Below, piece after piece: positions 27,192 through 35,289 of a stretch of DNA of 64,000 nt; positions within the stretch are counted from its first letter, which is position 1, and each line of letters opens with the position of its first letter. The position numbers were made by a program, and so were the translations under genes. The notes beneath the pieces are model-generated. The model did no database searches, was not told the DNA's origin, and worked only from the letters and a program-made list of their open reading frames with translations. The stretch is from Algoriella xinjiangensis. GTDB lineage: Bacteria; Bacteroidota; Bacteroidia; Flavobacteriales; Weeksellaceae. The DNA lies in NCBI RefSeq assembly GCF_900115015.1, contig NZ_FOUZ01000006.1, positions 157,634 to 221,633 on the forward strand, written 5' to 3'.

Positions 27192-27322
27192 CCGCTAACG
27201 TTTTCAGTATTGCTGAAGTGTGGATTCTGAAGCACTTCAGTTCAGCTAAAGTACAAATTTCTACCAAAGTACAAAACGAAAATTAAAAACTTTCTACTTG
27301 TCTTTTACCAAACCCTTTAAGC
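27192..27322 (-). repeat. attC-like repeat C
   Basis: On the minus strand it starts TTAAGCTTAAAGGGTTTGG and ends CAATACTGAAAACGTTAGCG. It shares a 29-nt identical block (from TTTGTACTTTAGCTGAAC through GAAGTGCTTC) with repeat B at 50744-50873, which lies on the opposite strand. It precedes the gene at 26071. Confidence 0.6.
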
Positions 27323-27404
27323 TTAACTAAATAATTATTCCTAATAGTTTTATGAGTTCGGTTTTGCTATTCTATTTCAAAAGCAACCGTAGTGTTTCCA
27401 GAAC

Positions 27405-27476
27405 TTAAGACGATACACAACAAATAAATAGAGTCATAAAAGTGAGTAGCATTAAGAATGAAGTTTTCTTATTCAA
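27405..27476 (-). pseudogene. Lipoprotein signal-peptide stub
   Basis: A TTG-started frame preceded by AAGGAG encodes 23 residues, NKKTSFLMLLTFMTLFICC-like, which is a complete lipoprotein signal with a lipobox, then stops. It looks like the 5' end of a deleted gene that once preceded repeat C. The remaining part of the gap (27323-27404 and 27477-27717) shows nothing I can name. Confidence 0.3.
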
Positions 27477-27717
27477 TTCTTATTTTAAATTCTCCTTAAA
27501 GAAACTCCAAATTACCGAATGAAATTTTATCTTTTACTTTTTAAATTTCTATTTTAAAGATGTAGCTACAATACTTGATCAACAATTATCAAAATGAAAT
27601 ATTTACAATTTTCTAGTGATTTAGATATCGTTATTTTTTCAATTCTAAACTTTCAAATAGAACCATTTAGTATACTCTTATGAGCCAAAAAGTAAACTCG
27701 ATTTTAAAAGATTAGAT

Positions 27718-27725
27718 TACCTTTG
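27718..27725 (+). promoter_or_regulatory. Candidate -7 element very close to the AraC start
   Basis: TACCTTTG matches TAnnTTTG but ends only 5 nt before the ATG at 27731. If it is used, transcription would begin at or next to the start codon, giving a leaderless mRNA. Confidence 0.3.
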
Positions 27726-27730
27726 CCGAT

Positions 27731-28600
27731 ATGAAGTCAATTAAAGTTCCAGCCGATTTAACCAAACCGCCTTTTAACCAAAGAGTATTACAAGTTGATG
27801 GATCCTCTGTGGTAGAAACTTGCATTCGTACCACTCGAAGCAAAGGCAGTATGTTACTAGAAGATCATTTATTACTTTTTGTACTTCAAGGCGAAAACAC
27901 ATTAACGCACGGGAATTCAAAATTCACCGTGAGGAAAAATGAAATGATTTTATTTCCAAAGGCGAGTTTAATTGAATACGATAAAAGCGGAGATGCACTC
28001 AATGGAGATATTTATGATAGCTTAATGATTTTCCTAAAAGATGAATGCATTCTTAGCTTTATGAAAATGGCTGAGATAAAATCTTGCAAAACAACCGAGA
28101 AAGTTACCGTTATGGTAAAACCTGTGAAGGAAAGAATTCAAGCATTTTTATTGTCATTAAAACCTTATTTCAATGAAATTGAAAACATTGATGCTGGATT
28201 GGTGAAATTAAAAATCCTGGAAGTTTTGTATGACATTTCGAGTACAGACAAACATCTTTTGCATCAATTATTGCAGATGAAACAACCTGTAAAATTCGAT
28301 TTATCGAGCATTATGGAAGAAAATTACACCTCGCCCATTTCTCTCTCCGAGCTGGCTTACTTATCTGGCAGAAGTCTCGCAAGTTTCAAAAGAGATTTCA
28401 AAGCAATTTACAACATCGCTCCTTCAGATTGGATTCGGAAGAAAAGACTCGAAAAAGCAATGGAACTTTTACAACACAGTACGCTCCCAATATCTGACAT
28501 TTGCTATACTTTAGGATTTGAAAATACAGCTCACTTCTCACGAATTTTTAAAGAATATTTCGGAACAACACCTTCAGATTCTAGAACAAATCTTGTTTAA
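27731..28600 (+). CDS. AraC-family transcriptional regulator
   Basis: A 289-residue cytoplasmic regulator. The N-terminal part is a cupin-like sensor (LLFVLQGENTLTHGNSKFTV, EMILFPKASLIEYDKSG). The C-terminal AraC domain has both helix-turn-helix units (SLSELAYLSGRSLASFKRDF and PISDICYTLGFENTAHFSRIF) and ends FKEYFGTTPSDSR. It precedes a dead SDR gene stub and an NADPH-dependent oxidoreductase gene, and it probably controlled both in response to a small molecule or stress. Confidence 0.9.
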   Translation: MKSIKVPADLTKPPFNQRVLQVDGSSVVETCIRTTRSKGSMLLEDHLLLFVLQGENTLTHGNSKFTVRKNEMILFPKASLIEYDKSGDALNGDIYDSLMIFLKDECILSFMKMAEIKSCKTTEKVTVMVKPVKERIQAFLLSLKPYFNEIENIDAGLVKLKILEVLYDISSTDKHLLHQLLQMKQPVKFDLSSIMEENYTSPISLSELAYLSGRSLASFKRDFKAIYNIAPSDWIRKKRLEKAMELLQHSTLPISDICYTLGFENTAHFSRIFKEYFGTTPSDSRTNLV

Positions 28601-28692
28601 ACAATTGAGCCAAAAAGAATACAAATAAGAGCTGTAAAGAAAATTACTATCAACTATTTGTCCTCATCTTTGTCATATTAAAATAAGAGCGT

Positions 28693-28749
28693 ATGAATAA
28701 GCAAAAAACTTGGATTATTACAAGTACCAATAGAGAATTGGGTTTATAA
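28693..28749 (+). pseudogene. 5' stub of a short-chain dehydrogenase (SDR) gene
   Basis: Eighteen codons read MNKQKTWIITSTNRELGL and stop. Intact SDR proteins begin with K-TW-FITGAS-GLG, where the glycines bind NADP. Here the glycine motif is changed (STNREL) and the frame ends after the first beta strand. Since AraC regulators next to SDR genes are common in Bacteroidota, this is likely the remnant of the original target gene, removed by a deletion that brought the next oxidoreductase closer. Confidence 0.5.
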
Positions 28750-28772
28750 ATACAAATTTAAATCAAAAAAAT

Positions 28773-29765
28773 ATGTCAACAAAAATGAGAGCATTAGTCT
28801 TAGAAAACTATAATTCGGACTTCACAGACCGTCAAATAGATAAACCATCTCCAAAAGCAGGAGAAGTATTGGTGAAAATTATAGCAAGCGGCATCAATCC
28901 AATCGACAATAAAATTAGAACTGAAAATGCACCTTATGCAACGCCTGTTCTTCCAGCAGTTTTAGGAACCGACCTTGCCGGAATCGTTGAAGAAGTAGGT
29001 GAAAATGTGACCAATTTCAAAGTTGGAGATGAAGTTTATGGTTTGGCTGGTGGTGTATTAGGTTTACAAGGAACATTAGCCGAATATACCGCTGTAGATG
29101 CCGATTTATTAGCGATAAAACCTAAAAATTTAACGATGAGAGAAGCTGCGGCAGTTCCTCTAAACATATTAACAGCCTGGGAAGGTTTAGTTGATCGTTT
29201 TACGATTAAAAAAGGCGATAAAGTATTGGTTCATGGTGGTACGGGTGGTGTTGGTCATATGGCAGTTCAATTGGCAAAAATATTAGGAGCAGAAGTATTT
29301 TCTACAGTATCTCCTTCCAAAATTGCAGCAGTAGAAACTTTAGGCGCAAAAGGAATTGATTATACAACTTCAGAAGTAGAAAACTATGTAGCAGAATTCA
29401 CCAATGGTAAAGGTTTCGATGTTATTTATGATACCGTTGGAGGCGCTACATTGGACAATTCTTTCAAAGCTGTTCGTCATTACGGTCATATTAGTAGTTG
29501 CGCTGCCTTCGGGACACATAATTTAGCTATTGGTTCGCTTCGTTCGGCTAACTTGCATAGTGTATTTGTTTTACGTCCGATGCTTTCTGGTGAAGGTAGA
29601 AAACACCACGGCGAAGTTCTAAAACAAGTAACGCAATATATTGAAGACGGTAAATTAAAACCAATAGTCGATTCTCGAAAATTTACTTTAGATAATGCTT
29701 TAGAGGCACACATTGCGGTAAGTGATGGATCTGCAAATACAAAAATTGTAGTGGATATTTTTTAA
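28773..29765 (+). CDS. NADPH-dependent alcohol dehydrogenase/quinone oxidoreductase (MDR family)
   Basis: A 330-residue medium-chain reductase without the structural zinc cysteines, so of the zinc-independent quinone-oxidoreductase type. The N-terminal GroES-like domain has ASGINPIDNKIR and PAVLGTDLAGIVEEVG. The Rossmann domain has the nucleotide loop VLVHGGTGGVGHMAVQLAK and FDVIYDTVGG. Such enzymes reduce quinones or enones. It is 24 nt after the SDR stub and downstream of an AraC gene, and a strong terminator follows. Confidence 0.88.
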   Translation: MSTKMRALVLENYNSDFTDRQIDKPSPKAGEVLVKIIASGINPIDNKIRTENAPYATPVLPAVLGTDLAGIVEEVGENVTNFKVGDEVYGLAGGVLGLQGTLAEYTAVDADLLAIKPKNLTMREAAAVPLNILTAWEGLVDRFTIKKGDKVLVHGGTGGVGHMAVQLAKILGAEVFSTVSPSKIAAVETLGAKGIDYTTSEVENYVAEFTNGKGFDVIYDTVGGATLDNSFKAVRHYGHISSCAAFGTHNLAIGSLRSANLHSVFVLRPMLSGEGRKHHGEVLKQVTQYIEDGKLKPIVDSRKFTLDNALEAHIAVSDGSANTKIVVDIF

Positions 29766-29846
29766 ATTAGTTTTTAAAATAACTGCTATAATTTAATTTA
29801 CACAAACTTATATCACTAATTATATAGGAAAATTACATTTCCTCAT

Positions 29847-29871
29847 AACCTCGCTAAAGCGAGGTTTTTTT
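29847..29871 (+). terminator. Intrinsic terminator of the oxidoreductase gene
   Basis: Stem AACCTCGC / GCGAGGTT, loop TAAA, then seven T. Confidence 0.85.
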
Positions 29872-29957
29872 ATGTTATAATTTTTAATGTTTTTATATCT
29901 TATTCATTCAAATATATTCAGCTATAAATTAGTTTTATTATTCTACTCATTTTTGTT

Positions 29958-30020
29958 TTAAGCATTAATTTGCCCTGAAAAAAGCAGTAACGCGACGATT
30001 ATCATTGCTAATTTTTTCAT
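29958..30020 (-). pseudogene. Vestigial signal-peptide ORF (20 aa)
   Basis: The ATG at 30020, 6 nt after the stop of the gene at 30027, encodes a full signal peptide (MKKLAMIIVALLLFSGQINA) and then TAA. Changing that TAA to CAA would restore the usual NAQ cleavage site, followed by NKNE and another stop. It looks like the residue of a secreted-protein gene that was the last gene of the operon. Confidence 0.4.
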
Positions 30021-30026
30021 GACTCG

Positions 30027-31079
30027 CTAATTTAATTTTTTAAAAATCTCTAACATTGTTTCCTTATCCAAACTTTCCATATCGATTAATTTTAGGTCTT
30101 TTACCATTTTTAAAGTCGTGGTTTTGTAATGTAGAAAGTGTGGCGTTAGCAAATGAGATTGATACGCAGTTTTATCCGCATACATTTCTATAATTCTGAT
30201 TTGAAGTGGATTTTCCTTTTGATACATTGGAAAAATAGCAATGACTCCTGGTTCAATTTTTACTGAAACAGCCGCTTCTTCTTTCAAAATTGCATTGTAT
30301 TCTTCTAAATATTCTGGTAAAATTTCAATTTCAGAAATACGAACCATCATTTCTGGTTTTACGATGGGAATGGGTGGTTTTGAAATCAATTTTCTTATTG
30401 TATTGGCTTGTGTTGCGCTAACGGATTGCGCTATTAAATTTGAAATTTCTTCCAATTGATTATCTGTAATTCCGGTATTTTTTCCCATTGTAATATGAGA
30501 TTGCAACTGACCTTCAACGCCAGACATTGATGCCAATGCAGAAATGGTAACCAATTCTCTTTGCTGAAAACTCAACACATCACTTGCAAAAATATCCGCG
30601 AACAAATGTTCTTTTAAAAAAGCATCAATGCGAGGTGCAAATTCTCCAAAACCTGGTGCTGGTTTAGTTTGTGGAGTTTTAGTTAACTCTTCCAAAACTT
30701 TTCTACCTTGTTCATATTTGTCAGATGGATTGTTTTCTACAACAATTATTTTCCCTTCTTTATCAGTAATTCCTTTGGTTTTTCGATCATCTAAAACCGT
30801 TTTAAAAGTAGAAATTGCATTCAAACTTCTAGGGAAACCGCAATAGGCATAGAGTTGGGTTAATGCTTCTTTAATTTCGTTGATGCTTAAACCATTGTCT
30901 AAACCGTTGTTTAATTGAATTTTCAATTCGTCAATATTTCCAGTTGCGGTAAGTGCAGAAATTTTGACTAAACTTTGTTCCTGACTATTTAAAGGGGTTT
31001 TATTTTGTGCGTTCATTTTTGTAAAACTTAGAATGAGAAGAAAAAGTGATGTCCATTTTAGGTATTTGCTGATGTTCAT
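30027..31079 (-). CDS. Exported carboxymuconolactone decarboxylase-family protein fused to an ABM (monooxygenase-like) domain
   Basis: A 350-residue protein with a signal peptide ending KMNAQ. Residues about 30-110 and 145-235 are two CMD-like repeats (VKISALTATGNIDELKIQLN and ELVTISALASMSGVEGQLQS), but without the CxxC pair of AhpD. Residues about 240-320 match an antibiotic-biosynthesis-monooxygenase (YgiN-like) domain (MVRISEIEILPEYLEEYNAI, IRIIEMYADKTAYQSHLLTP). It is the third gene of a minus-strand operon after the acetyltransferase and cupin genes. The role may be in quinone or aromatic metabolism; the substrate is unknown. Confidence 0.85.
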   Translation of the reverse strand: MNISKYLKWTSLFLLILSFTKMNAQNKTPLNSQEQSLVKISALTATGNIDELKIQLNNGLDNGLSINEIKEALTQLYAYCGFPRSLNAISTFKTVLDDRKTKGITDKEGKIIVVENNPSDKYEQGRKVLEELTKTPQTKPAPGFGEFAPRIDAFLKEHLFADIFASDVLSFQQRELVTISALASMSGVEGQLQSHITMGKNTGITDNQLEEISNLIAQSVSATQANTIRKLISKPPIPIVKPEMMVRISEIEILPEYLEEYNAILKEEAAVSVKIEPGVIAIFPMYQKENPLQIRIIEMYADKTAYQSHLLTPHFLHYKTTTLKMVKDLKLIDMESLDKETMLEIFKKLN

Positions 31080-31088
31080 AATTGAGCG

Positions 31089-31598
31089 TTATTTTTTGTT
31101 TGCTTCTTTATAAATCTCGTCTGTCACAGGTTCTAGCCACTTATTTTCGTTGGAATTCGGGTTTCCGTTCGTAGCCAAATGCGAGAACCAACTTGTAGCC
31201 GTTGCACCGTGCCAATGCTCGATATTTGGAGCAATTTCTACAATGTCGCCAGGTTTTAAATGTCTTGCAGGTTTTCCTCTTTCTTGATATAAACCTTCGC
31301 CGCCAACAACAATCAAAAGTTGTCCACCAGTGTGGCTGTGCCAATTATTTCGGCAACCAGGCTCGAAGGTTACATTTGCAATTGGAACGTTCAAATTTTT
31401 GTCTTTCGTTAAAGGAGCTAACCACGATTTTCCTGTAAAATAGTGTGCAAAACCTGTGTTTTCTTCTCCCGTTGGGAACTCGCTTATTTTTGGAATATTT
31501 GTTTTCATAACTGCTAATTTTTTGTCAGATTTGTTTTGTGCATTGACTTGCGAAATAGCCATAAAGGCAATGAAAGTTAGTGAAATTATATTTTTCAT
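31089..31598 (-). CDS. Exported cupin-domain protein
   Basis: A 169-residue protein with an N-terminal signal peptide (ISLTFIAFMAISQVNAQ) and one cupin barrel. Metal ligands are visible in motif 1 (WHSHTGGQLLIVVGGEG) and motif 2 (PGDIVEIAPNIEHWHGA). The small size and placement next to a CMD-family gene match a recurring Bacteroidota pair. It ends 9 nt before the CMD-ABM gene starts. The reaction is unknown; a dioxygenase or isomerase is possible. Confidence 0.88.
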   Translation of the reverse strand: MKNIISLTFIAFMAISQVNAQNKSDKKLAVMKTNIPKISEFPTGEENTGFAHYFTGKSWLAPLTKDKNLNVPIANVTFEPGCRNNWHSHTGGQLLIVVGGEGLYQERGKPARHLKPGDIVEIAPNIEHWHGATATSWFSHLATNGNPNSNENKWLEPVTDEIYKEANKK

Positions 31599-31612
31599 TG
31601 TCAGATTTGATT

Positions 31613-32179
31613 TTAAATTTCTTTAATGATTTTTGCAGGAATTCCACCTACAATCGTATTATCAGGAACGTCTTTTGAAACCACCGAACCTGCTGCTACA
31701 ACTGCATTTTCACCTATCGTTACACCTTGTAAAATGGTTGCGTTGGCACCAATCCACGCATTTTTTTTGATGAGAATTGGAGCAACATTTAAGGAATATC
31801 TTTCGGTTGGTTCAATAGGATGACTTTCGGAAAGTAAACTCACTTTTGGCGCTATCAAAACATTATCTTCAATGGTAATTCCGCCTAAATCCAGAAAAAC
31901 ACAGTCGAAATTGATGAATACATTTTTGCCGATTTTGGTGTGTTTTCCGTAATTGATGTACAATGGTGTAAAAACGGTTACACTTTCGTCAATATCTGTG
32001 TCGGTAATTTTGCTTAATAAATTTCTAATTTCTGCTGGATTTGTAGCATTATTCATTTCCACCAATAATTTTTTGGTAGCAAACGAAGCTTCACGCATTT
32101 TATAGGCTTCGTTGTCGTTTGATGAAATGGTTTCACCTTTTTTTAGTCGTTCAAATATGTTATTTTCCGTATTGCTCAT
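31613..32179 (-). CDS. Hexapeptide-repeat O-acetyltransferase (maltose/galactoside acetyltransferase type)
   Basis: A 188-residue left-handed beta-helix acyltransferase of the Maa/NodL/LacA group. It has the N-terminal Mac domain (ERLKKGETISSNDNEAYKM) followed by hexapeptide repeats (IGKNVFINFDCVFLDLGGI, IGENAVVAAGSVVSKDVPDN) and the GGIPAKII end. It uses acetyl-CoA to acetylate a sugar hydroxyl. It is the first gene of the minus-strand operon with the cupin and CMD-ABM genes, and divergent from the AraC gene at 32286. On the minus strand TAATTTTG (32207-32200) could be its -7 box. Confidence 0.9.
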   Translation of the reverse strand: MSNTENNIFERLKKGETISSNDNEAYKMREASFATKKLLVEMNNATNPAEIRNLLSKITDTDIDESVTVFTPLYINYGKHTKIGKNVFINFDCVFLDLGGITIEDNVLIAPKVSLLSESHPIEPTERYSLNVAPILIKKNAWIGANATILQGVTIGENAVVAAGSVVSKDVPDNTIVGGIPAKIIKEI

Positions 32180-32285
32180 CTTTTGTTTTATTTATATAAC
32201 AAAATTAATTTATTTTCTATTCTTATTTATGACACTAATTGCGTTAATAATGTCAAATATTACTTATTTTAGCTAAAAAATACGG

Positions 32286-33113
32286 ATGAGTAAAAGTGCA
32301 TTGCCAGATGTTTTATTTTTAGAAATAAAAAATGAACTTGATTTTCCATATCATTTTAAAAACCTGTACCATACGCATTTGTATTGCCATAGCGGAAGTA
32401 TTCATTTTATGTTTAACGACCAAAAGATGGTTTGTAAAAGTGGACAGTTTTTGTTTTGGTTTGCGGAAAGTAACTTGTCGGGATTAGCATTTTCTAAAAA
32501 CTTTAAAGCGTCTGTTTTGTTAGTAGAAAAAGACTTTTTGATGGATAATATTCCAGATCAAAGTTGGAGCATAAATGCACAATTGCATTCACGGGTTTAT
32601 CCGATAAAAGATATTCAATCGAAACCGATAAAAGAAAAAATCTTAACGAATTTTAAACGATTAAACGAGTGTTTTTTAGAAGCCGACCATCGTTTTTATG
32701 AAGAAATTTTGAAGTTGCAGATGCAAGTATTTATCTTAGAAATGTGGCATACGTTTGCCAATGAATACGATCAGCGGAAGCATAGTTTGCAAACTGGAAC
32801 TTTGTACGAGCAATTTATACAATTGCTTCAACAACACTGTTTAAAGCATCGGGAAGTACAATTTTACAGCAACGAATTAAATATTACGGCAAAATACCTC
32901 AATCATCTTTGTAAAATTCACTCAGGAATGACTGCTTCAGATTGGGTGAAGCGACACGCCAAAGAACGCATTATACTTTTGCTTCAAAACAGAAATCTCA
33001 ACATTTCCGAAATTGCCGACGAAATGGAGTTTAGCAGTCGTTCATTTTTTACACGATATGTGAAAACTATTTTGGGTGTAACTCCGAGTGAGTTTAGAGA
33101 TCGGTTGAATTGA
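32286..33113 (+). CDS. AraC-family transcriptional regulator
   Basis: A 275-residue regulator with an AraC-binding cupin-like N-terminus (HLYCHSGSIHFMFNDQKMVC) and a C-terminal double helix-turn-helix (YSNELNITAKYLNHLCKIHS, ISEIADEMEFSSRSFFTRYV) ending GVTPSEFRDRLN. It is divergent from the acetyltransferase-cupin-CMD operon with a 106-nt spacer, so it probably controls that operon. The spacer contains TGACA-N16-TGTCA (about 32230-32255), a possible binding site. Confidence 0.9.
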   Translation: MSKSALPDVLFLEIKNELDFPYHFKNLYHTHLYCHSGSIHFMFNDQKMVCKSGQFLFWFAESNLSGLAFSKNFKASVLLVEKDFLMDNIPDQSWSINAQLHSRVYPIKDIQSKPIKEKILTNFKRLNECFLEADHRFYEEILKLQMQVFILEMWHTFANEYDQRKHSLQTGTLYEQFIQLLQQHCLKHREVQFYSNELNITAKYLNHLCKIHSGMTASDWVKRHAKERIILLLQNRNLNISEIADEMEFSSRSFFTRYVKTILGVTPSEFRDRLN

Positions 33114-33180
33114 TGTTTATTTTTGTTAGGTGTGAAAACTGAATTTAAGTCTTGATTTTTTTGTTTGCAGTGTCGTCGCA

Positions 33181-33478
33181 CTATATATTTCCGACTCTAA
33201 TCGCTTTAATTAAATCTTTTTTAATCGCTCTACGAATAAGTTGTTTCGAAAATTGGATAGAGTAAAGTAGCCTCTTTAATCGTTAACATAACTTCTAGTA
33301 GAAATTTCTTCAATAGCGGAACGATTTTGATTTTTTGAATTATTTTGATTTCATTCTTTTTTATCATTTTGTAGTTTCTCAAATAACATTTTCGAGAACA
33401 GTAAACCGATGAAATTGTTTTAGCTATAAAATCTTCTTTGCATTCTTTACATTTTCGCTTTATTCTAATTAAACTCAT
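33181..33478 (-). pseudogene. Frameshifted zinc-finger/HTH (excisionase-like) gene
   Basis: The first frame (from the ATG at 33478) gives a zinc-finger-like start with CKECKEDFIAKTISSVYCSRKC and then LTIKEATLL. The open frame ends at 33230, but a one-base shift continues the HTH as FSKQLIRRAIKKDLIKAIRV to a stop at 33181. The layout (CxxC...CxxxC finger, then a merR/excisionase-type HTH) matches the intact 126-aa gene at 46202. It is therefore a decayed relative of that island gene, lying outside the island's left end. Confidence 0.6.
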
Positions 33479-33747
33479 TTTACTTTTTATTTCGGTTATT
33501 ACAAAAAATAGTACTGCAGAATAACCTTATCAAATCTGGTCAATTCTTATCAACTTTGTTCATTTTAGTAGCATAGTAAACGAATTTCTTACCTTTTTAG
33601 TCAGAATCCAACACCGTATATAAATTAGTAATAATAAAAAGGCAAATAACGATAAATAACGCTTAATAAAAAAGCGATAAACTAATAAATGATATCACTA
33701 ATTAACCGACTATTTATTTAATAATCAATATTTTATATTTTTAAAAA

Positions 33748-33765
33748 TTACTTACCGATACAAAA
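33748..33765. repeat. Distal att direct repeat (attL)
   Basis: TTACTTACCGATACAAAA. Its reverse complement also reads Phe-Cys-Ile-Gly-Lys-stop, like the mnmE end. It differs at one base from the copy at 46851-46868. Confidence 0.75.
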
Positions 33766-33800
33766 AATGAAAAACATCTAATAATAAGGTTTTAAATTTA

Positions 33801-33820
33801 AAAGGTACAAATAGGGTACA
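33801..33820. repeat. Putative integrase arm-type site (left)
   Basis: AAAGGTACAAATAGGGTACA lies about 36 nt inside attL. It matches 19 of 20 bases of the site at 46696-46715, in the same orientation. The GTACA core occurs twice in each copy. Confidence 0.5.
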
Positions 33821-33951
33821 GAATTGATTAAAACAGAACAATAATCAACATATATCAGAAAATATTTTTAGTAGATTCTTACTGGTATTTCTTGTTAAAT
33901 ATAGGCAATTTAATATTTCGTAACTTTATCTAAAGTAGAGATATTTAGATA

Positions 33952-34284
33952 ATGGCTAACGGATTTAAAACTGGAGGAAGAAAAAAAGGTGTTGAGAACA
34001 AAGTAACATCTGATATTAGAGAAAAATTTAATCAATTGCTTACTGATAATCTTGAAACCATTTCTGATGATTTAAAAGATCTTTCTCCTAAAGATAGAAT
34101 CAACGCATTACTACAATTATCTAAATTCGTAATACCTCAGCTAAAATCTACTGAAATTAATCAAGTAAATCCAATTGAATCTCCTAAGATTAATATTATT
34201 CATTTAGGAAGTGGAGAAGAGCCATTACAAACAGAAAATGAAATAAGTATCTGTTTTACAGAAGGGGCTAAGAGAAAGAATTAA
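33952..34284 (+). CDS. Small basic protein resembling phage terminase small-subunit-like ORFs
   Basis: A 110-residue protein that starts MANGFKTGGRKKGVENKVTS, a glycine/basic N-terminus typical of a class of small phage and island proteins (DUF5681/terminase-small-subunit-like). A helical segment follows (NQLLTDNLETISDDLKDLSP, INALLQLSKFVIPQLKSTEI). It is the first gene inside the island's left end and stands apart from the R-M operon. A DNA-binding role is inferred, not shown. Confidence 0.55.
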   Translation: MANGFKTGGRKKGVENKVTSDIREKFNQLLTDNLETISDDLKDLSPKDRINALLQLSKFVIPQLKSTEINQVNPIESPKINIIHLGSGEEPLQTENEISICFTEGAKRKN

Positions 34285-34356
34285 TTTTAAATTACGGTTT
34301 CCCGTATTTTTAATTAGTTTTGAAGTAATAAATTTGTTGATTATTAAAATTTACAT

Positions 34357-35004
34357 ATGAAAAAGTATTCAGGAAAAGTAATGTTTTTAGCTGTTGTTAT
34401 AGCATTTTTAACATTAAATAGTTGTGGAACATTGTACACTACAATTAATGATGTTAAATTAAAAGAAGTTGAAAAACCACAAAATTCAAAAGAGAGATAT
34501 GGAGAATCTAAGATAATATCTTTTGATGAAGATGGTAATTCAAAGTATAGCTTTGAAGATGATTTAATAAAAATTATTTGGTTATACACATCTAAAAGTT
34601 TTAATTTTAAATTAGAAAATAAATCAGATTCCTCTATTAAAATTTTATGGGACGAAGCTTCATATATTGATGAGAATTCATCAAGTAATAGAATTATTCA
34701 TTCTGGAGTAAAATATATTGATGCAAGTAAACCACAACCACCAACAATTATTATTAAAAAAGCTAATTTAGAAGATATTATTATTCCTGCTAAAAATGTT
34801 TATTTTAGTAGCAGTTCTTGGGAAGTTTCTAATTTATTTAAAAAATATCTTTATAATGAAGAAGAAAAAGAAAGCTTTTTAAAAGAAAACATAGATGATA
34901 AAACTGTTAAAATTTTATTACCATTAGAAGTCGAAGGAGTACTTAATGAATATATATTTAGTTTTAATGTAAAAAAATCAATAGAAGAAAATCAAAAAAA
35001 ATAA
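34357..35004 (+). CDS. Uncharacterised lipoprotein
   Basis: A 215-residue lipoprotein: the signal reads KVMFLAVVIAFLTLNSC with the lipobox Cys at about 23. The mature part is Lys/Glu/Ser-rich with beta-type strands (FNFKLENKSDSSIKILWDEA, FNVKKS at the end). It resembles many small island lipoproteins but I can name no family. It is in the island cargo zone, followed by a terminator at 35015-35040. Confidence 0.6.
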   Translation: MKKYSGKVMFLAVVIAFLTLNSCGTLYTTINDVKLKEVEKPQNSKERYGESKIISFDEDGNSKYSFEDDLIKIIWLYTSKSFNFKLENKSDSSIKILWDEASYIDENSSSNRIIHSGVKYIDASKPQPPTIIIKKANLEDIIIPAKNVYFSSSSWEVSNLFKKYLYNEEEKESFLKENIDDKTVKILLPLEVEGVLNEYIFSFNVKKSIEENQKK

Positions 35005-35014
35005 TTGTACTTAC

Positions 35015-35040
35015 AACCTCATCACTTAGATGAGGTTTTC
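35015..35040 (+). terminator. Intrinsic terminator
   Basis: Stem AACCTCATC / GATGAGGTT with a 5-nt loop and a short T tract, 10 nt after the lipoprotein gene. From here to 35289 I see only AT-rich sequence before hsdM. Confidence 0.7.
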
Positions 35041-35289
35041 TATTTCTCTTAATATTTCTAAAAGTCTTGCATATAAATCTTCATCATAGCGAACAATAAA
35101 AATTTGACAATTGTTTTCTTAACATTTTTATTAACAAAAATTGGTTTTTATAAAATAGTTTATATCAAAATGATATGAATTTAGACTAGCTATAAATCAT
35201 AATCTTTTTATATAAGTTAAAAATTACTTTTTTCCCTTTTTATTTCATTCTTAAAAACAATATCTTTAGGCAATAATAACAACAATACA

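Larger units (their letters stand above)
25178..27476 (-). mobile_element. Cassette-like array 1 (genes separated by attC-like repeats)
   Basis: Read on the minus strand the order is lipoprotein stub, repeat C, membrane protein gene (26071), repeat D, lipoprotein gene (25327), 83-aa ORF, terminator. Each gene is followed by a related palindromic repeat, as in integron cassettes. No integrase is nearby, and the array is cut by the TraG remnant. Confidence 0.4.

Noticed and set aside
27166..27267. N-terminal extension of the membrane protein gene at 26071
   Set aside because: These 34 codons are the translation of repeat C; the ATG at 27165 is the natural start.
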